Shown: piece by piece, positions 9,011 through 19,682 of the stretch
Numbering within the stretch: position 1 is the stretch's first letter
How the letters are laid out: each line of letters starts with the position of its first letter
Assembly (NCBI RefSeq): GCF_003590335.1
Contig: NZ_MIET01000030.1
Location: 186,001-250,000, forward strand
Direction: 5' to 3'
Source: Pseudoalteromonas sp. MSK9-3
GTDB taxonomy: Bacteria > Pseudomonadota > Gammaproteobacteria > Enterobacterales > Alteromonadaceae
DNA: 64,000 bases
Made by a program: the position numbers and the translations under genes
The notes under the pieces: generated by a model
The model's input: the letters and a program-made list of their open reading frames with translations, nothing else
Database searches by the model: none
Told to the model about the DNA's origin: nothing

Positions 9011-9705
9011 TTATCATTTTCCTTTGGTTGTGTAATGACAGAGGTGCGGTTGGATAACCGCGGAGTGTTAAATCTAAATGCCGTTAAATTGGGCGCAGTG
9101 CTAACCAACATGGTAAAGGCAGCATTGCGATAAGGTAATGTCATGCTCTGGCCGGTATGAAAGTTAACGGCTTTGCCGCCCATTTGAAATTGCTCGAAAT
9201 GCGCAGGTAACTGATCATCGCTGTCTGACGTCCAATAATCGCCATGTTTGATATGAATAAAGTAGTCATGTGCTATATGTGTACTGCTTGGGCGTGTTGG
9301 AGCTTGAACCAAGCTTTGTAGTTCTGTGTGCGTAGGCAAGCGCCAGTTTTTTACGCCACATAATCCATGGCGGTTAGTGTGGCGTACTAGATCCTCGGTA
9401 TCACATCGCGCTGGTTCAAAATAGCAATCGCCGAGGTTTTCTTCACCGGCGTGGTTGTTGAACCACGAATAAGTCCAATATCCATCATGAATAGACTCGT
9501 TATCTGTTTTAACTTCCCACAGAAGATTACTTTGATGATCTAGCACACATGCCCAAGGCCCTTGCCATGGCTTTAAGGGTTCACCATCAGCTGATATTTT
9601 CGTATAACGAGGGTGTTCATGACTGGGCTCAGTTGCTCGCTCTATTGAACAATAGAGCGTAATGGCTGCAAGTATTAAGAGTGAACTCACTATTCTGGCG
9701 TTCAT
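9007..9705 (-). CDS. DUF1566 (Lcl C-terminal) domain protein, exported
   Basis: A 232-residue protein with an N-terminal hydrophobic segment (about 7-20) that acts as a signal peptide or anchor. The rest has DUF1566 traits: an early conserved LDHQSNLLWEVKT and the family hallmark NWRLPTHTEL followed by YWTSDSDD. The fold is a C-type-lectin-like module seen in bacterial surface and periplasmic proteins; no enzymatic role is known. Seven Cys in the mature part suggest disulfides and an oxidising compartment. Start ATG 9705 overlaps the stop of the upstream cytochrome-like gene and its own stop overlaps the phosphoesterase start (both ATGA), so the three proteins are made together. That coupling suggests a shared envelope task, which the sequence does not reveal. 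Confidence 0.75.
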   Translation of the reverse strand: MNARIVSSLLILAAITLYCSIERATEPSHEHPRYTKISADGEPLKPWQGPWACVLDHQSNLLWEVKTDNESIHDGYWTYSWFNNHAGEENLGDCYFEPARCDTEDLVRHTNRHGLCGVKNWRLPTHTELQSLVQAPTRPSSTHIAHDYFIHIKHGDYWTSDSDDQLPAHFEQFQMGGKAVNFHTGQSMTLPYRNAAFTMLVSTAPNLTAFRFNTPRLSNRTSVITQPKENDK

Positions 9706-11201
9706 AGCGAGTACCTCAGCGCAATGGCTGCATTGTGTCTGGTATGTGCTATTTGGCTATGATCAAACGCGGATACCCACATACAAATCCCATTTTGTAG
9801 CGCAACGTCATGGTCTGAACTTGTCTGGTTTTTACGCACAAGTTCTAATGTCCACACCCCATCTTTCCAATGTCCGCGAGCGCGCACATCAGCACGATCT
9901 CCTTCGAAGCGATTGGATCGATAGAGCACGGAGGGGATCTGACTGCCGATTGGATAATTATCTTTGGCTGATTGATACGCAGAAGAACCAAACCAAGGAA
10001 GGACTTGGTTTGGCGTCGTTAAGGTGTCGGGCAATCGTTTTGGTATGACGCCTGTTTGGCTATACCATTGCCAATTCATGACGTATGCACCACTTTCTTT
10101 TCCGTCTGGTAAGTAGCCTGCACTGTAGCGTCTTTGACCATGTAAAGGTTGGGCAGGGGGGCCTATAAAGTTATCATCGGCAAGGACCATGTCATTGGTA
10201 CGTACGGCTTTCCAGTGCCATAAATCTCTTATATTGCCATCTACACTGGCATGGTAGCCTTTGCCATGCCAATTATTGGGTTTATTATCAAGTGGCTTTT
10301 TTCCTAAATGGGTGGTTCCGTCGGCGCCATTGCCGCATGTGTGTGAGAGCATAACGGCAAACTTGTCTTCGTAGTGCTTTCTTTCATCAAAATTTACAAA
10401 TCCATTCTCTTTAACTTTCCAACCATCTTGCGTTTTTTCTAATGGGAGGTGCGCTAAGCTGTGCGTTGGGTCTTGCCATTTAAACAGAAAAAAGGTTTCG
10501 TGTTGGTTATGTAATGCCTTAATAGTGACCGTAGTTTGGCCATCAATAAAGTTTGCACCACCGATGGTATGAACTTTAATACTGGGTGTATTTTGCCATG
10601 CCTCTTCAGTATCTAATCCATCAACCTCCATTAAAGTTTGTGGCTTTAGGGAGGTTACCTGCAGGAATGTTTGATTGTGTAGTGTGAGGTAAAAAAAGAG
10701 GGGGGTTGCCAGTAAAAGGGCTAAAAGGCATACCCAAGGAAACTGACGCTTAGGGATAAAGAGTAGCCTTTTTATCAACTTCTTACCATATTGTATAACG
10801 TATACCCAACTGTGCAGGATCAGGTAAGCAATGATCAGCAAGGCTGAGATAAGATGTATTGTGTGCGCATTAAATTGAGTTAGATTAAAATAGACACACC
10901 AGCCAGTAATAAGACTCGCGACGAATACAAGGTATCCAAATTGGTTAATGAAAATATGATATTTACTCCCCGTGGGAGGTGATTTATTTTTCTTTCTGTA
11001 AATAAGATAGCTAAAACTCAGTATGGTAAGCGTACAGGCGCTTAACATGTGCCAAAAATGAACTCTACCTTCTGGTAAAATGGGGCTCAGCAACAAAAAA
11101 CTATCATGGGTTACTGTAGCGATTCTTAAGCCACTGAATAAACTTGTGAAAACTGTGATGATTATAAATAGATGTAATAGCAAAAATGTAGAACGATACA
11201 A
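9702..11201 (-). CDS. Membrane cytochrome b561-like protein fused to an ethylbenzene-dehydrogenase-type haem domain
   Basis: A 499-residue fusion. About 1-175 holds five hydrophobic segments with several His at membrane positions (HLF, HFWHML, HTIHLIS, LHSWVYVIQYG), as in small cytochrome b561-like proteins. From about 190 to the end is a periplasmic domain like the gamma subunit of ethylbenzene dehydrogenase and its relatives (EB_dh, a beta-sandwich that binds one haem b): VDGLDTEEAW, FLFKWQDPTHS, DKFAVMLSH, then RDLWHWKA and GVWTLELVRK. It probably moves electrons between the quinone pool and the periplasm; the partner is unknown. No ATG gives a sensible start, and TTG at 11201 with AAGAAGAG upstream is the best. 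It is the first gene of a coupled operon with a DUF1566 protein and a phosphoesterase, an unusual association. Confidence 0.75.
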   Translation of the reverse strand: MYRSTFLLLHLFIIITVFTSLFSGLRIATVTHDSFLLLSPILPEGRVHFWHMLSACTLTILSFSYLIYRKKNKSPPTGSKYHIFINQFGYLVFVASLITGWCVYFNLTQFNAHTIHLISALLIIAYLILHSWVYVIQYGKKLIKRLLFIPKRQFPWVCLLALLLATPLFFYLTLHNQTFLQVTSLKPQTLMEVDGLDTEEAWQNTPSIKVHTIGGANFIDGQTTVTIKALHNQHETFFLFKWQDPTHSLAHLPLEKTQDGWKVKENGFVNFDERKHYEDKFAVMLSHTCGNGADGTTHLGKKPLDNKPNNWHGKGYHASVDGNIRDLWHWKAVRTNDMVLADDNFIGPPAQPLHGQRRYSAGYLPDGKESGAYVMNWQWYSQTGVIPKRLPDTLTTPNQVLPWFGSSAYQSAKDNYPIGSQIPSVLYRSNRFEGDRADVRARGHWKDGVWTLELVRKNQTSSDHDVALQNGICMWVSAFDHSQIAHTRHNAAIALRYSL

Positions 11202-11383
11202 AACTTAGCGACTCTTCTTTTACAATGGTTGATTTATATTCACATTCTATTTACTTATTGTGAAGTATTTATTATAAGAAATTCTGTAAGTTAGAAAATG
11301 TCAGGTGCTTTGGTTATGGATCTGTAACTTTTATTGGCTAATATTAATGAAGTGATCCACGTCTGAACTGAAACAGGGAAATA

Positions 11384-12568
11384 ATGGCTAAACTCATACT
11401 CGATAGTGAAAATGTAATTGATAGCATGGCTGACATTGTGGCTTGCTTAAATACCAGTGACTCTATCCAGCGCTTTCTATTAGATATTCACTGTATTTTG
11501 CAAAAAATTACCTATGCGGATAATTTTTACGTTGTGCTATTTAAGCAGGATGGTCGGTTAAGCTTCCCTTATTTTCATGATGTCAAAGACGATTTACGTG
11601 CAGAAGACCTAGAAGACTTAGATGTTGCTGAAATATCCAAGTCATTAACAGCGTATGCCCTCACCAAAAAGCAGGTCTGTAACTTTACCTGTGATGATAT
11701 AGAAGGGTTAATCTCCCAAGGGACGCTAGAAGTTCTAGGGTCGTTACCTAAACAGTGGTTGTGCTTTCCGCTGTTAAATCGGGACGTTTTTCTTGGTGCA
11801 TTTATTATTCAGTCTTATCGACGAGAGCAAGAGTATTCAGGGGTCATTGTTGAGCTGTTGTATACCATTAGTCACGTTATTTCGTCAGCGCTTGATGCAT
11901 TCAATAACCAACAAGCATTACTAGAAGCCAACCACACGCTGCAAAACTATCAAAGTGAACTTGAACTGCGAGTTGAAGAACGTACAAAGGAGCTGCAAAA
12001 TAGTTTAGAAGAGCTTAAAAAAGAGGTAACGAAACGAGAAGAACTACAACAGTTACTAGAGTATGAATCATTACATGACAATTTAACGGGATTGGCAAAT
12101 CGTAAGTATTTATTTAGTGAGTTGACTCGACTGGCAGCTAAATCATCACGTTCACCGGTAGACGTTTATGTATTGTATTTAGACTTAGATGACTTTAAAC
12201 CAATTAATGATCAATATGGTCATAAAAGTGGTGACTTAGTGCTACTTAGCGTGGCAAAACGTTTACTTAAAGAGGTTCGCAGTTACGATATTGTGTCGCG
12301 TTTAGGGGGCGATGAGTTTGTTGTTGTGATGATCGAACCATTAGAAAAAAGTGTATTACTACAAGTTTGTGAACGATTATTAAAAAGTATTCAAGCACCT
12401 ATTGAACTTGAAAACAATGTTCAAGTGAGCTGTGGATGCAGTGTAGGAATTGCTGGCAGCTATGAGCATACATTTAATGCGGAAGAGCTGCTCCATGCGG
12501 CAGATGAAGCCTTGTATGTGGCAAAAAATAAAGGCAAAAACCAAATTCATTTTCAAGAGGATGAATAG
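11384..12568 (+). CDS. GAF-GGDEF diguanylate cyclase
   Basis: A 394-residue soluble protein predicted to make cyclic di-GMP from two GTP. Residues about 15-175 form a GAF-like sensor domain (QRFLLDIHCIL, WLCFPLL, SALDAFNNQQALL), about 180-230 a charged coiled coil (ELELRVEERTKELQNSLEEL), and 235-394 a GGDEF domain starting YESLHDNLTGLANR. The active-site motif GGDEF is intact at 308-312 and the inhibitory I-site RSYD lies at 299-302, five residues before it, so product inhibition is expected. AGGGAA precedes ATG 11384. It is divergent from the cytochrome-like operon and stands alone. No transmembrane segment was seen, so the signal is likely cytosolic; the GAF ligand is unknown. Confidence 0.92.
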   Translation: MAKLILDSENVIDSMADIVACLNTSDSIQRFLLDIHCILQKITYADNFYVVLFKQDGRLSFPYFHDVKDDLRAEDLEDLDVAEISKSLTAYALTKKQVCNFTCDDIEGLISQGTLEVLGSLPKQWLCFPLLNRDVFLGAFIIQSYRREQEYSGVIVELLYTISHVISSALDAFNNQQALLEANHTLQNYQSELELRVEERTKELQNSLEELKKEVTKREELQQLLEYESLHDNLTGLANRKYLFSELTRLAAKSSRSPVDVYVLYLDLDDFKPINDQYGHKSGDLVLLSVAKRLLKEVRSYDIVSRLGGDEFVVVMIEPLEKSVLLQVCERLLKSIQAPIELENNVQVSCGCSVGIAGSYEHTFNAEELLHAADEALYVAKNKGKNQIHFQEDE

Positions 12569-12633
12569 GCCTTTGTACTTTTTCTCCGTTTGCTTTAGGA
12601 TCAAAGTACTTAAAGAACTTTATCGTTAGTACT

Positions 12634-13695
12634 ATGTTAATCAGAGTTTTATTATTTATCTGCGCGTTTGTTTCTGCGCCAAATTTTGCGATAGAAGTAA
12701 CAGATCTTTACCAAAGCACGCTGGCTGTTGCGGACAAAACCCGCGCGACCCGTGTAAAAGCAAGCCAACAAGCATTGATGAATGTGATCAAAAAGCTGAC
12801 CGGTCGATACGAAAATGTTGATCATGCCCTTGTAAAAAAAGCCAAACGTTCTATTTCTGACTATATGCTCAAATATGAGTACTTAAATCTAGATGATGAC
12901 GACGGTGAGCTTAAAATCCGTATTAAATTTGAAGCGAGTAAGGTAGAAACGCTGGTACGTGATGCGCAACTACCATTTTGGGGTAATCGCAGGCCAATGA
13001 TCGCCATTTGGTTGGCCATTGAAGACAATTTACAGCGCGATTTTGTTACTCAAGAGCGTTACCCACAATTGGGGCGTTTGATTTATGATACAGCAGCAGA
13101 GTGGGGCGTCCCAGTGGTTGTGCCCTTACTGGACTTGCAAGATAGAGCCAGTGTAGGGATCGCCGAAGTGTGGGGGAATTTTTCTGACCCCGTTGAGCAA
13201 GCCTCTATTCGTTATAACGCTGAGCGAGTTATTACAGCACGTATGTTTAAACAACCCCACAGTAGTCGATGGCAATTAGAGTGGCGCTATACTGATGCAG
13301 AATTATTTGAGTCTAATCAGCTCGTGGGTGATAAACAACAAGTATTGATCCAAATGGTTAATGATTTATCTTCTGTTTTAGTGGCCAACTATGTGATTGA
13401 TCCGACGGTATCCTATGCGACAACTAGCACCGTTTTTACCGTGGATAAATTAAACGATTTCACCCATATTGAGCAGGCCAAACGTCAATTAAAAAGCATC
13501 AGCACAGTCGCTGGAGTAGACGTTATTTATCGTTCTAAAGATGTAGTTAAATTTGAAGTCGAGCATACATCGAGCTTAGAAGATTTGATCAAAGCACTTA
13601 AGCTTGAGCAAGCATTTTCGGTATATATTGACCCACGTGCATTTTATCATGCCGCTGATGCAGAAAGTTTGAAATATAGTTGGGTTGGACCATGA
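12634..13695 (+). CDS. DUF2066 exported protein
   Basis: A 353-residue protein with a signal peptide (about 1-19, ending ...SAPNFA). The mature part shows the DUF2066 pattern: an opening repeat of short helices (TRATRVKASQQALMNVIKKLTG), a conserved RRPMIAIWLAIED segment and a region around GVPVVVPLLDLQD. Its function is not known. In gammaproteobacteria it is commonly found directly before hda, as here; its TGA stop overlaps the hda ATG, so the two are coupled although their products should work in different compartments. No strong ribosome binding site precedes ATG 12634. Confidence 0.8.
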   Translation: MLIRVLLFICAFVSAPNFAIEVTDLYQSTLAVADKTRATRVKASQQALMNVIKKLTGRYENVDHALVKKAKRSISDYMLKYEYLNLDDDDGELKIRIKFEASKVETLVRDAQLPFWGNRRPMIAIWLAIEDNLQRDFVTQERYPQLGRLIYDTAAEWGVPVVVPLLDLQDRASVGIAEVWGNFSDPVEQASIRYNAERVITARMFKQPHSSRWQLEWRYTDAELFESNQLVGDKQQVLIQMVNDLSSVLVANYVIDPTVSYATTSTVFTVDKLNDFTHIEQAKRQLKSISTVAGVDVIYRSKDVVKFEVEHTSSLEDLIKALKLEQAFSVYIDPRAFYHAADAESLKYSWVGP

Positions 13696-14402
13696 TGGAA
13701 ATGGAACCGTTGCAAATGGCGTTGCCCGTGACGCTGCCTGATGATGAAACATTCACCTCTTATTTCGGCGGTGAAGCTTCATTAGAAGTGACGCATTTAA
13801 AAACAACGTTGGCGACGATTCAACAGGGTTTTCATTTTACATACTTATGTGGTCTAGCAGACTCTGGCAAGTCTCATTTATTATATGCAACGTGCATTCA
13901 TGCTCAAGAGCTAGGTTTATCAACCATTCTTTTGAGTTTAAGAGAAGTGATTGATTTTGGCCCCGCGGTATTAGATGGATTAGAAAATCTGGATGTTGTC
14001 TGCATTGATGATGTGCATCTGGTTGCGGGCATAGAAAGCTGGGAAAAAGCGTTATTTAATTTTTATAACCGCTTTAACGAGCCGGGTAAATGTTTAGTTG
14101 TTACCGCTGATTTATTACCTAGCATGTTAAACATTTCACTGCCTGATCTTGAGTCTCGTTTAGCATGGGGAACCACCTTTCAAATACGTTCGATGAGTGA
14201 TGATGACAAAGCGGAAGCTTTGGTTAAACGTGCCAATATGCGTGGACTTGAACTGACTGATGAGTGTGCGCGTTTTTTGTTGACCCGTTTAAGCCGAGAT
14301 ATGCGCGCATTACTCGATGTATTAGACAAATTAGATCATGCTTCTATGGCAGCACAGCGCAAATTAACCATTCCTTTTATAAAAGCCACGCTGCAATTGT
14401 GA
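13692..14402 (+). CDS. hda: Hda, DnaA-regulatory inactivator
   Basis: A 236-residue AAA+ protein homologous to DnaA domain III. With the DNA-loaded sliding clamp it stimulates ATP hydrolysis by DnaA and so prevents over-initiation of replication. The N-terminal clamp-binding motif is visible as QMALPV (residues 8-13), followed by LPDDETF. The Walker A is GLADSGKSH (54-62), the Walker B-like segment is VVCIDDVHLV, the sensor region is CLVVTAD, and SRDMRALLDVLD contains the sensor-2-like arginine. The start is ATG 13692, which overlaps the DUF2066 stop (ATGA); upstream TTG 13680 would displace the clamp motif from the N-terminus. The length matches the family (about 235). Confidence 0.93.
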   Translation: MMEMEPLQMALPVTLPDDETFTSYFGGEASLEVTHLKTTLATIQQGFHFTYLCGLADSGKSHLLYATCIHAQELGLSTILLSLREVIDFGPAVLDGLENLDVVCIDDVHLVAGIESWEKALFNFYNRFNEPGKCLVVTADLLPSMLNISLPDLESRLAWGTTFQIRSMSDDDKAEALVKRANMRGLELTDECARFLLTRLSRDMRALLDVLDKLDHASMAAQRKLTIPFIKATLQL

Positions 14403-14428
14403 TTGATTTTTAGCCTAACATTCTCTAA

Positions 14429-14470
14429 AAATCGCAAATTTCGCCTCGAAAGCAAGGTTTGCGATTAAAA
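14429..14470. repeat. Inverted repeat after hda
   Basis: AATCGCAAA and TTTGCGATT pair across a loop of about 19 bases, between hda and pheS. Downstream on the plus strand there is no real T-run, while on the minus strand the stem is followed by TTTTT, so its role as an hda terminator is uncertain. A second small hairpin, AGCCCT-GTT-AGGGCT, lies at 14513-14527. Confidence 0.4.
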
Positions 14471-14501
14471 TTTAGCATGTTTACAAAAATAATCTGATTG
14501 A

Positions 14502-15584
<1,083 letters not shown>

Positions 15585-15597
15585 GAGCGAAGTAAAT

Positions 15598-17985
15598 ATG
15601 AAATTTAGTGAAAAGTGGTTACGTGAGTGGGTTAATCCAGCCATTGAAACTGAGGCTCTATCTGAACAGCTTTCTATGGCTGGTTTAGAGGTTGATGGTT
15701 TAGAGTCTGTTGCTGGTGATTTCTCTGGTGTTGTCATTGGTGAAGTGGTTGAGTGTGGCCAACACCCTGATGCAGATAAGTTACGCGTAACAAAGATCAA
15801 TGTTGGCAAAGACGAACTGCTTGATATCGTGTGTGGTGCCGCAAACTGCCGTACGGGTATTAAAGTGGCCGTTGCACAAGTGGGTGCAGTATTGCCTGGC
15901 GACTTTAAAATTAAGAAAGCTAAGCTACGTGGCCAACCTTCACATGGTATGTTGTGTGCGTTTGAAGAGCTTGGCATGGCTGAAAGTTCTGACGGTATTT
16001 TAGAGCTGCCAAGTGACGCTCCAATTGGTCAATGTATTCGTGAATACTTTGCATTAGATGATGTGACTATTGATGTTGACTTGACTGCAAACCGCAGTGA
16101 CTGTTTAGGGATCAAAGGCCTTGCACGTGAAGTTGGCGTTTTAAACTCTTTAGATGTAACTGAAGTAGAGATCACACCTGTTCAACCTACAATCGATGAC
16201 AAAATTGATATTGAATTGGTTAACAGTGCGTCGTGCCCGCGCTATTTAGGTCGGGTCATTAAAGGTATTAACCTTGATGCGACAACGCCACTGTGGATGG
16301 TAGAGAATTTGCGCCGTTCAGGTGTACGTTCAATTGATCCGGTTGTTGATGTTACAAACTATGTGTTATTAGAACTCGGCCACCCAATGCATGCGTTTGA
16401 TTTGAGCGCAATTGAGGGCGGTATTAAAGTACGTAACGCCAATGAAAATGAAGAGTTGGTATTACTTGATGGCAACACAGCTAAGTTAAACCCATCAACA
16501 TTACTGATTGCCGATGATAATAAAGCGCTGGCAATGGCAGGTATTTTTGGCGGAGAAGCGTCGGGTGTGAAAGAGGGAACGCAAGACATTCTACTTGAAA
16601 GTGCTTTCTTTGCACCGCTGGCAATTGCTGGACAAGCACGTAAGTATGGCTTGCACACAGATGCGTCTCATCGATATGAGCGTGGTGTTGATTATACATT
16701 ACAACATGATGCTATGGAGCGTGCTACGGCATTGCTACTAGACATTGTTGGTGGTCAAGCTGGCCCAGTTGTTGAAGCAGTATCAGAGCCAGATCTACCC
16801 GCTGTTAAAACAGTGACCTTACGCCGTGCGCGTTTAGACCGCGTTATTGGCTATCATATTGAAGATGAAAAAGTTACTGACATTCTAACTCGTCTAGGCC
16901 TTGACGTAACCGTTGGCGATGATACGTGGCAAGCGGTTGTGCCAAGTTACCGTTTTGATATTCGTATTGAAGAAGATTTAATTGAAGAAGTCGCTCGCGT
17001 ATTTGGCTATAACAACATTCCAAATGTGGCACCCACTGCTGCATTGAAAATGACGACACACGTTGAAGCTAATTTACCTGTCGCACGTTTTCGTAATGAA
17101 TTAGTGGCTCGTGGTTTCCAAGAAGCTATTACATATAGTTTTGTTGACCCTAAAGTACAACAGCTACTACACCCAAGCGCAGATGCATTGGTATTGCCTC
17201 ACCCGATTTCGGTTGAAATGTCAGCGATGCGTGTAAGCTTGATGCCAGGGCTTATAAATGCGGTTGTTTATAACCAAAACCGCCAGCAATCACGTATTCG
17301 TTTGTTTGAACATGGTTTGAAGTTCATTAAAGATGAAACGGCAGAAAATGGTGTGGCACAAGTGCCCGTGCTTGGTGGAGTTGTTTTTGGTAACACGCAT
17401 AACGAGCACTGGTCAGTTGAATCTCGTCCAGCTGACTTCTTCGATGTGAAAGGTGATGTTGAAGCATTGCTCGCACTGACTAATGATACTGCACGCTTTA
17501 GCTTTAAAGCGGAGCCAAGTGAAGGGCTACATCCAGGACAATCAGCAGCAATTTATGTTGATGGAGTAAAAGTTGGCTTTATTGGTGCTGTTCATCCACA
17601 ATTACAAAAGTCGCTTGGCTTAAACAGCACAGCGTACGTATTTGAAGTGGAAGTTTCTGTTTTAGAAACAAGAAAGCTCCCAGAAGCGGTAATTGTGTCT
17701 AAATTTCCATCAAATCGCAGAGATATTGCTATTTTAGTTGCAGATGACGTAAAAATAGGCGATATTTTAAATAGCATCGAGAAAGTTGGCGGAAATCAAT
17801 TAGTTGACCTAAACTTATTCGATGTGTATAAGGGCAAAGGTATTGAGCCAGATTTTAAGAGTTTGGCGATTGCTCTTACATTACAAGCGGTTGATAGAAC
17901 GCTCGAAGAGAAAGATATCAATCAAGTTGTAGACAACGTGGTGGCCGAATTGGCCAAACAATTTAATGCAACGTTGAGGGACTAG
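15598..17985 (+). CDS. pheT: Phenylalanyl-tRNA synthetase beta subunit
   Basis: A 795-residue partner of PheS in the alpha2-beta2 enzyme. Domains in order: B1 and the tRNA-binding OB fold (about 39-148, [17 protein letters not shown]), the B3/B4 editing domain that hydrolyses Tyr-tRNA-Phe (about 210-390, [14 protein letters not shown]), the B5 domain (about 400-475), the catalytic-like core, and the C-terminal ferredoxin-fold anticodon-binding domain (about 700-793, [14 protein letters not shown] and FDVYKGKGI). Length is as in E. coli (795). It lies between pheS and ihfA with short gaps, so one transcript is expected. Confidence 0.98.
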   Translation: MKFSEKWLREWVNPAIETEALSEQLSMAGLEVDGLESVAGDFSGVVIGEVVECGQHPDADKLRVTKINVGKDELLDIVCGAANCRTGIKVAVAQVGAVLPGDFKIKKAKLRGQPSHGMLCAFEELGMAESSDGILELPSDAPIGQCIREYFALDDVTIDVDLTANRSDCLGIKGLAREVGVLNSLDVTEVEITPVQPTIDDKIDIELVNSASCPRYLGRVIKGINLDATTPLWMVENLRRSGVRSIDPVVDVTNYVLLELGHPMHAFDLSAIEGGIKVRNANENEELVLLDGNTAKLNPSTLLIADDNKALAMAGIFGGEASGVKEGTQDILLESAFFAPLAIAGQARKYGLHTDASHRYERGVDYTLQHDAMERATALLLDIVGGQAGPVVEAVSEPDLPAVKTVTLRRARLDRVIGYHIEDEKVTDILTRLGLDVTVGDDTWQAVVPSYRFDIRIEEDLIEEVARVFGYNNIPNVAPTAALKMTTHVEANLPVARFRNELVARGFQEAITYSFVDPKVQQLLHPSADALVLPHPISVEMSAMRVSLMPGLINAVVYNQNRQQSRIRLFEHGLKFIKDETAENGVAQVPVLGGVVFGNTHNEHWSVESRPADFFDVKGDVEALLALTNDTARFSFKAEPSEGLHPGQSAAIYVDGVKVGFIGAVHPQLQKSLGLNSTAYVFEVEVSVLETRKLPEAVIVSKFPSNRRDIAILVADDVKIGDILNSIEKVGGNQLVDLNLFDVYKGKGIEPDFKSLAIALTLQAVDRTLEEKDINQVVDNVVAELAKQFNATLRD

Positions 17986-17987
17986 AT

Positions 17988-18287
17988 ATGGCGCTTACTA
18001 AAGCCGACATAGCTGAACACCTATTTGAGAAATTGGGGATAAATAAAAAGGATGCCAAAGACTTAGTTGAAGCGTTTTTTGAAGAAATCCGCTCAGCGCT
18101 CGAAAAAGGGGAGCAGGTTAAGCTCTCTGGATTTGGTAACTTTGATCTTCGTGACAAAAAAGAGAGACCAGGCAGAAACCCGAAAACGGGTGAAGACATT
18201 CCTATCTCTGCGCGTCGCGTTGTTACTTTCCGCCCTGGGCAAAAACTGAAGACGCGAGTCGAAGTCGGAACCAGCAAAGAAAGCTAG
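17988..18287 (+). CDS. ihfA: Integration host factor alpha subunit
   Basis: A 99-residue DNA-bending protein that pairs with IhfB; it shapes promoters, origins and recombination sites. It opens [17 protein letters not shown] and has the HU/IHF arm [18 protein letters not shown], including the Pro that intercalates into DNA, then TFRPGQKLK. The ATG lies two bases after the pheT stop, so it depends at least partly on pheST transcription, as in E. coli. A terminator follows. Confidence 0.98.
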   Translation: MALTKADIAEHLFEKLGINKKDAKDLVEAFFEEIRSALEKGEQVKLSGFGNFDLRDKKERPGRNPKTGEDIPISARRVVTFRPGQKLKTRVEVGTSKES

Positions 18288-18316
18288 CAGATCGCACGGA
18301 GCGATTAAAGAACTTG

Positions 18317-18357
18317 AAGACCTTGGGTATGTTTCATATTCAAGGTCTTTTGCTTTT
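18317..18357 (+). terminator. Terminator of the pheST-ihfA operon
   Basis: A perfect 9-bp stem AAGACCTTG / CAAGGTCTT with a 15-base loop is followed by TTGCTTTTT, 30 bases after the ihfA stop. Confidence 0.8.
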
Positions 18358-18809
18358 TAAATGACGGTGACGATATAGGTTAGGTCGTGCAATATCAATA
18401 GGAAGAATACGACTTAATTTTATCCACTTCCACTAAGTAAATGACTTGCGAATTCCGGCTTAGGAGCCGTATCTGCATTACTTATCTATAGATAACAACC
18501 ACGTGGTGTATCAGTCGTAATATGTTTAATATACAGCATATTATTGGTGAATTCGGCTATATAAAAAACGTGTGGGGAGTGTTCTAATGCCTAGTCTACA
18601 GAGTTTACTTTATTGCATTACAAGGCTACAACATTACTATACTGCGCTATTTATCAATCATAATTGGTGAGCTCAAGTGTAATCGTGTCAATTTAATCAA
18701 GTTTATCTTAGGCAAAGTTGTCGCTTAAATTTTAATTTTGAAAATTTTTGCTTATATGAACGTCGCATGGTCATTCAGTTTTTAACACTTTAGATAATAG
18801 TTAAGGGAT
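18358..18809. other. Intergenic region, no supported gene
   Basis: About 450 bases between the ihfA terminator and the PhzF-like gene. A short hairpin CGGCT-TAGG-AGCCG is visible near 18457-18470. A 27-codon ORF at 18587-18670 has GGGGAG upstream but no recognisable product. The promoter of the PhzF gene is expected in the AT-rich stretch about 18720-18790. Confidence 0.4.
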
Positions 18810-19682
18810 GTGAAGTTATTGAAAAATATTACAGTGGAGTTGGTCAACGCATTCACGGCTAAAGGGCAAGGTGGCAACCCTGCAGGTGTTGTTTTAAACG
18901 CGGCGCAACTGTCTGATGAGCAGAAGCTAACCATAGCGCAAACCGTGGGGTATTCAGAAACTGCGTTTGTTTGTGAAGATGACATAGCTGATTATGCTGT
19001 TTCTTTCTTTACAACCGCTGGAGAAGTGGATTTTTGCGGCCATGCTACTTTAGCAGCGTTTTCGATTATGTTTCAAAAAGGTTTACTGAAAACTGGGACT
19101 TATACTCAACACACGAAAGCGGGCATATTGCCGGTGGTTATTGAATCTAATGGTAGGGTTGTGATGGAGCAACAATTACCTCAAAAGCTTGCTCGTTTTT
19201 CTTATCAAGACATTGCAAGTTACCTTGGTATTGAAAGTAACGTGTTAGGTAGTACCGAATTGCCAATTGAAGTCATTTCAACGGGACTGCCAGATTTGAT
19301 CATCCCAGTTCCGAGCGGCTATTTAGACATACTCCAACCAGATCACGAGAAAATTACACAGTTTTGTAAAGCGCATGACATTATTGGTTTTCATGTATTT
19401 GAGCTATGTGATTCAAACAGCTCATTTACCGCCAGTTGTCGTAATTTTGCACCCCTATTTGGGATCCCTGAAGAGTCAGCAACAGGCAGTGCCAGCGGCG
19501 CGCTAGCGTGCTACCTGCATGAGCATTTAGCGCTCGACAGTGAATATAGTTTTGAACAAGGCAGGGCAATGAATTGCTCGTCGCTCATCACAGCATTAGT
19601 TGAAGTACAGAGCTCATTAGTAAATAGCGTAAAAGTTGGAGGATTTGCCAAAAGTAAAGGCTTGATGACCGTACCTATTTAA
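18810..19682 (+). CDS. PhzF family isomerase/epimerase-like protein
   Basis: A 290-residue member of the PhzF/diaminopimelate-epimerase fold. The catalytic Glu is present in YSETAFV (about residue 50), the N-terminal GNPAGVVL and the DFCGHATLA segment match the family, and the second half has the ESATGSASGALACYL turn that binds the substrate carboxylate. No phenazine genes are nearby, so it is one of the many housekeeping PhzF paralogs with unknown substrate. The start is uncertain: GTG 18810 is only 2-3 bases from AAGGG, while TTG 18819 is spaced better and also keeps the conserved ITVELVNAFT opening. The gene stands alone with long intergenic DNA on both sides. Confidence 0.85.
   Translation: MKLLKNITVELVNAFTAKGQGGNPAGVVLNAAQLSDEQKLTIAQTVGYSETAFVCEDDIADYAVSFFTTAGEVDFCGHATLAAFSIMFQKGLLKTGTYTQHTKAGILPVVIESNGRVVMEQQLPQKLARFSYQDIASYLGIESNVLGSTELPIEVISTGLPDLIIPVPSGYLDILQPDHEKITQFCKAHDIIGFHVFELCDSNSSFTASCRNFAPLFGIPEESATGSASGALACYLHEHLALDSEYSFEQGRAMNCSSLITALVEVQSSLVNSVKVGGFAKSKGLMTVPI

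Noticed and set aside
9662..10048. 128-codon plus-strand ORF
   Set aside because: It is antisense to two coupled, well-supported genes.
18587..18670. 27-codon ORF with a good ribosome site
   Set aside because: It has no similarity to a known family and no recognisable features; a chance ORF is more likely.
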